Shown here: positions 42,131 to 42,920 of the stretch, piece by piece
Numbering within the stretch: position 1 is the first letter of the stretch
Layout of the letters: every line of letters begins with the position of its first letter
DNA from: an uncultured Bacteroidales bacterium
GTDB taxonomy: Bacteria; Bacteroidota; Bacteroidia; Bacteroidales; UBA932
DNA: 42,920 bases
NCBI GenBank assembly: GCA_944326385.1
Contig: CALVDT010000056.1
Coordinates: forward strand, 1-42,920
Reading direction: 5' to 3'
The notes under the pieces: model-generated
Told to the model about the DNA's origin: nothing
Database searches by the model: none
The model's input: the letters and a program-made list of their open reading frames with translations, nothing else
Made by a program: the position numbers and the translations under genes

Positions 42131-42920
42131 TCAGAGGGACAGCCTCCATCCCGGGACCGTAAGGGTCTCCCGGGACGGGATCATGTCCCTGCTTATTCTG
42201 ACAGGACCGGCTGCAGCGGATACCGATGATTCGGATGCATCGGCCACAGGCTGCATCGGCTTGCTCTTGTCGCCTCCGATATAGACAGGGCCTGTCCAGC
42301 TGCCTGTAATCTCATGGTTTATCACATCCAGTCCTTTGAATTCGAATTTGAACTGAGGAGTGCCGTCGGCTGCCGGCTCTGCAATGGAGATGGTCACCGA
42401 ACCGCCGTAGATGCAGGCGAACTGGCTTGCAGAACCTATGTTGATACCGGAGTCGGTAGGAACGTCACCGACCTTGAGATGATCTGCAAGACCGTACGGG
42501 AAGCCGCTGCCTATGATTTCAGTAATTCCATGGTATCTTGTACCTGCGTTGCCGGTCACTCCCGTGTAGCCGCGCAGGCAGACTCCCGGCTTCATCACTG
42601 CCGGATACCGGTTCGCGCTCACAGCGTATGTGCCCGGAGTAATCTTGTCTTCCGTACCAGGTTCCACAAGCAGGTCGACCCTGATGATATCTCCAGGATG
42701 CAGCTTGCCGGTAGTCGGATAGTCAGGATGAGGTTCAAAATAGCCGGTGCCAGGACCGATATCGATGATCTGGTAGCCGCATGCCTGTCCGACAGGGGTG
42801 AATGTGACAGGGTCTCCGCTTTCCTGAGGTATCTCACCGGTATGGATGGATTCAACAGGGATAAATCCGAGCCCTCCTGTATATATCTCGCTCGGGAGCG
42901 AGCATGTGGCGGATGGAAGA
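42131..42920 (-). CDS. Partial lipoprotein-like protein with the same module (C-terminal part)
   Basis: The frame is open from the right edge of the window to the stop at 42131, about 262 residues; the true start is outside. It contains GYFEPHPDYPTTGKLHPGD and IIRVDLLVEPGT, then KITPGTYAVSANRYP, and closes with GGSVTISIAEP, QFKFEFKGLDVINHEITGSW and TGPVYIGGD before a Ser/Ala-rich tail. This sequence of a strand-rich body, a GTY-type segment and a final DG/N-containing strand ending in TGPV matches the module endings of the next gene. A GTG at 42667 could start a shorter product, but the in-frame sequence upstream is clearly protein-like, so the longer reading is favoured. It precedes the four-module gene by 39 bases and probably belongs to the same operon. 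Confidence 0.7.
   Translation of the reverse strand, partial: LPSATCSLPSEIYTGGLGFIPVESIHTGEIPQESGDPVTFTPVGQACGYQIIDIGPGTGYFEPHPDYPTTGKLHPGDIIRVDLLVEPGTEDKITPGTYAVSANRYPAVMKPGVCLRGYTGVTGNAGTRYHGITEIIGSGFPYGLADHLKVGDVPTDSGINIGSASQFACIYGGSVTISIAEPAADGTPQFKFEFKGLDVINHEITGSWTGPVYIGGDKSKPMQPVADASESSVSAAAGPVRISRDMIPSRETLTVPGWRLSL

Overview
The window looks like the chromosome of a Bacteroidales bacterium (phylum Bacteroidota), probably an uncultured gut or rumen lineage. Supporting signs are a SusC/SusD pair, many lipoproteins with Bacteroidota-style signal peptides, DUF3078 and DUF4252 proteins, a FadL/OmpP1-type porin, an ECF sigma operon and a rimP-nusA-infB cluster. Promoters also fit the Bacteroidota pattern: the -7 motif TAnnTTTG, in the best cases preceded by TTTG at a distance of 19 bases. 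No rRNA, tRNA, CRISPR array, insertion sequence or phage gene was recognised.

Layout. 0-8.2 kb: a TonB-dependent receptor (minus), sppA (plus), then a minus-strand group proS > DUF3078 protein > tilS. 8.4-11.4 kb (plus): an unusual Trp/Tyr/His-rich and Ser/Arg-repeat lipoprotein, then a FadL-type porin. 11.3-14.8 kb (minus): lipid A genes lpxD > lpxC > lpxA > WbqC-like gene. 14.85-20.2 kb (plus): rimP, nusA, infB and a DJ-1 family gene. 20.2-22.5 kb: alr (minus), a YugP-type membrane zinc protease (plus) and a tiny putative DNA-binding protein (minus). 22.4-24.7 kb (minus): ECF sigma factor > membrane anti-sigma-like protein > outer-membrane barrel > DUF4252 protein, closed by a clear terminator. 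24.77-29 kb (plus): arginine genes (GNAT acyltransferase, argG, argC, argD) behind a leader that may encode an Arg-rich peptide. 28.9-29.9 kb (minus): an EamA transporter. 30-42.9 kb (minus): a long nutrient-acquisition locus reading from the right edge: partial modular lipoprotein > four-module lipoprotein > SusC > SusD > surface lipoprotein > subtilisin-like lipoprotein protease > small lipocalin-like lipoprotein > strong terminator.

Most of the first 30 kb is housekeeping: translation, tRNA modification, lipid A synthesis and arginine synthesis. The last 13 kb is accessory. It pairs a SusCD transporter with a lipid-anchored protease and has no recognisable glycoside hydrolase, which suggests capture of protein or peptides rather than glycans.

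The main oddities are an in-frame amber codon at codon 16 of proS, an lpxC without the fabZ fusion usual in this phylum, the low-complexity lipoprotein at 8.4 kb, a module repeated four times in one lipoprotein and seen again in its neighbour, a possible arginine leader peptide, a TonB-receptor promoter that predicts a leaderless mRNA, and two sites where a terminator and the next gene's promoter overlap.
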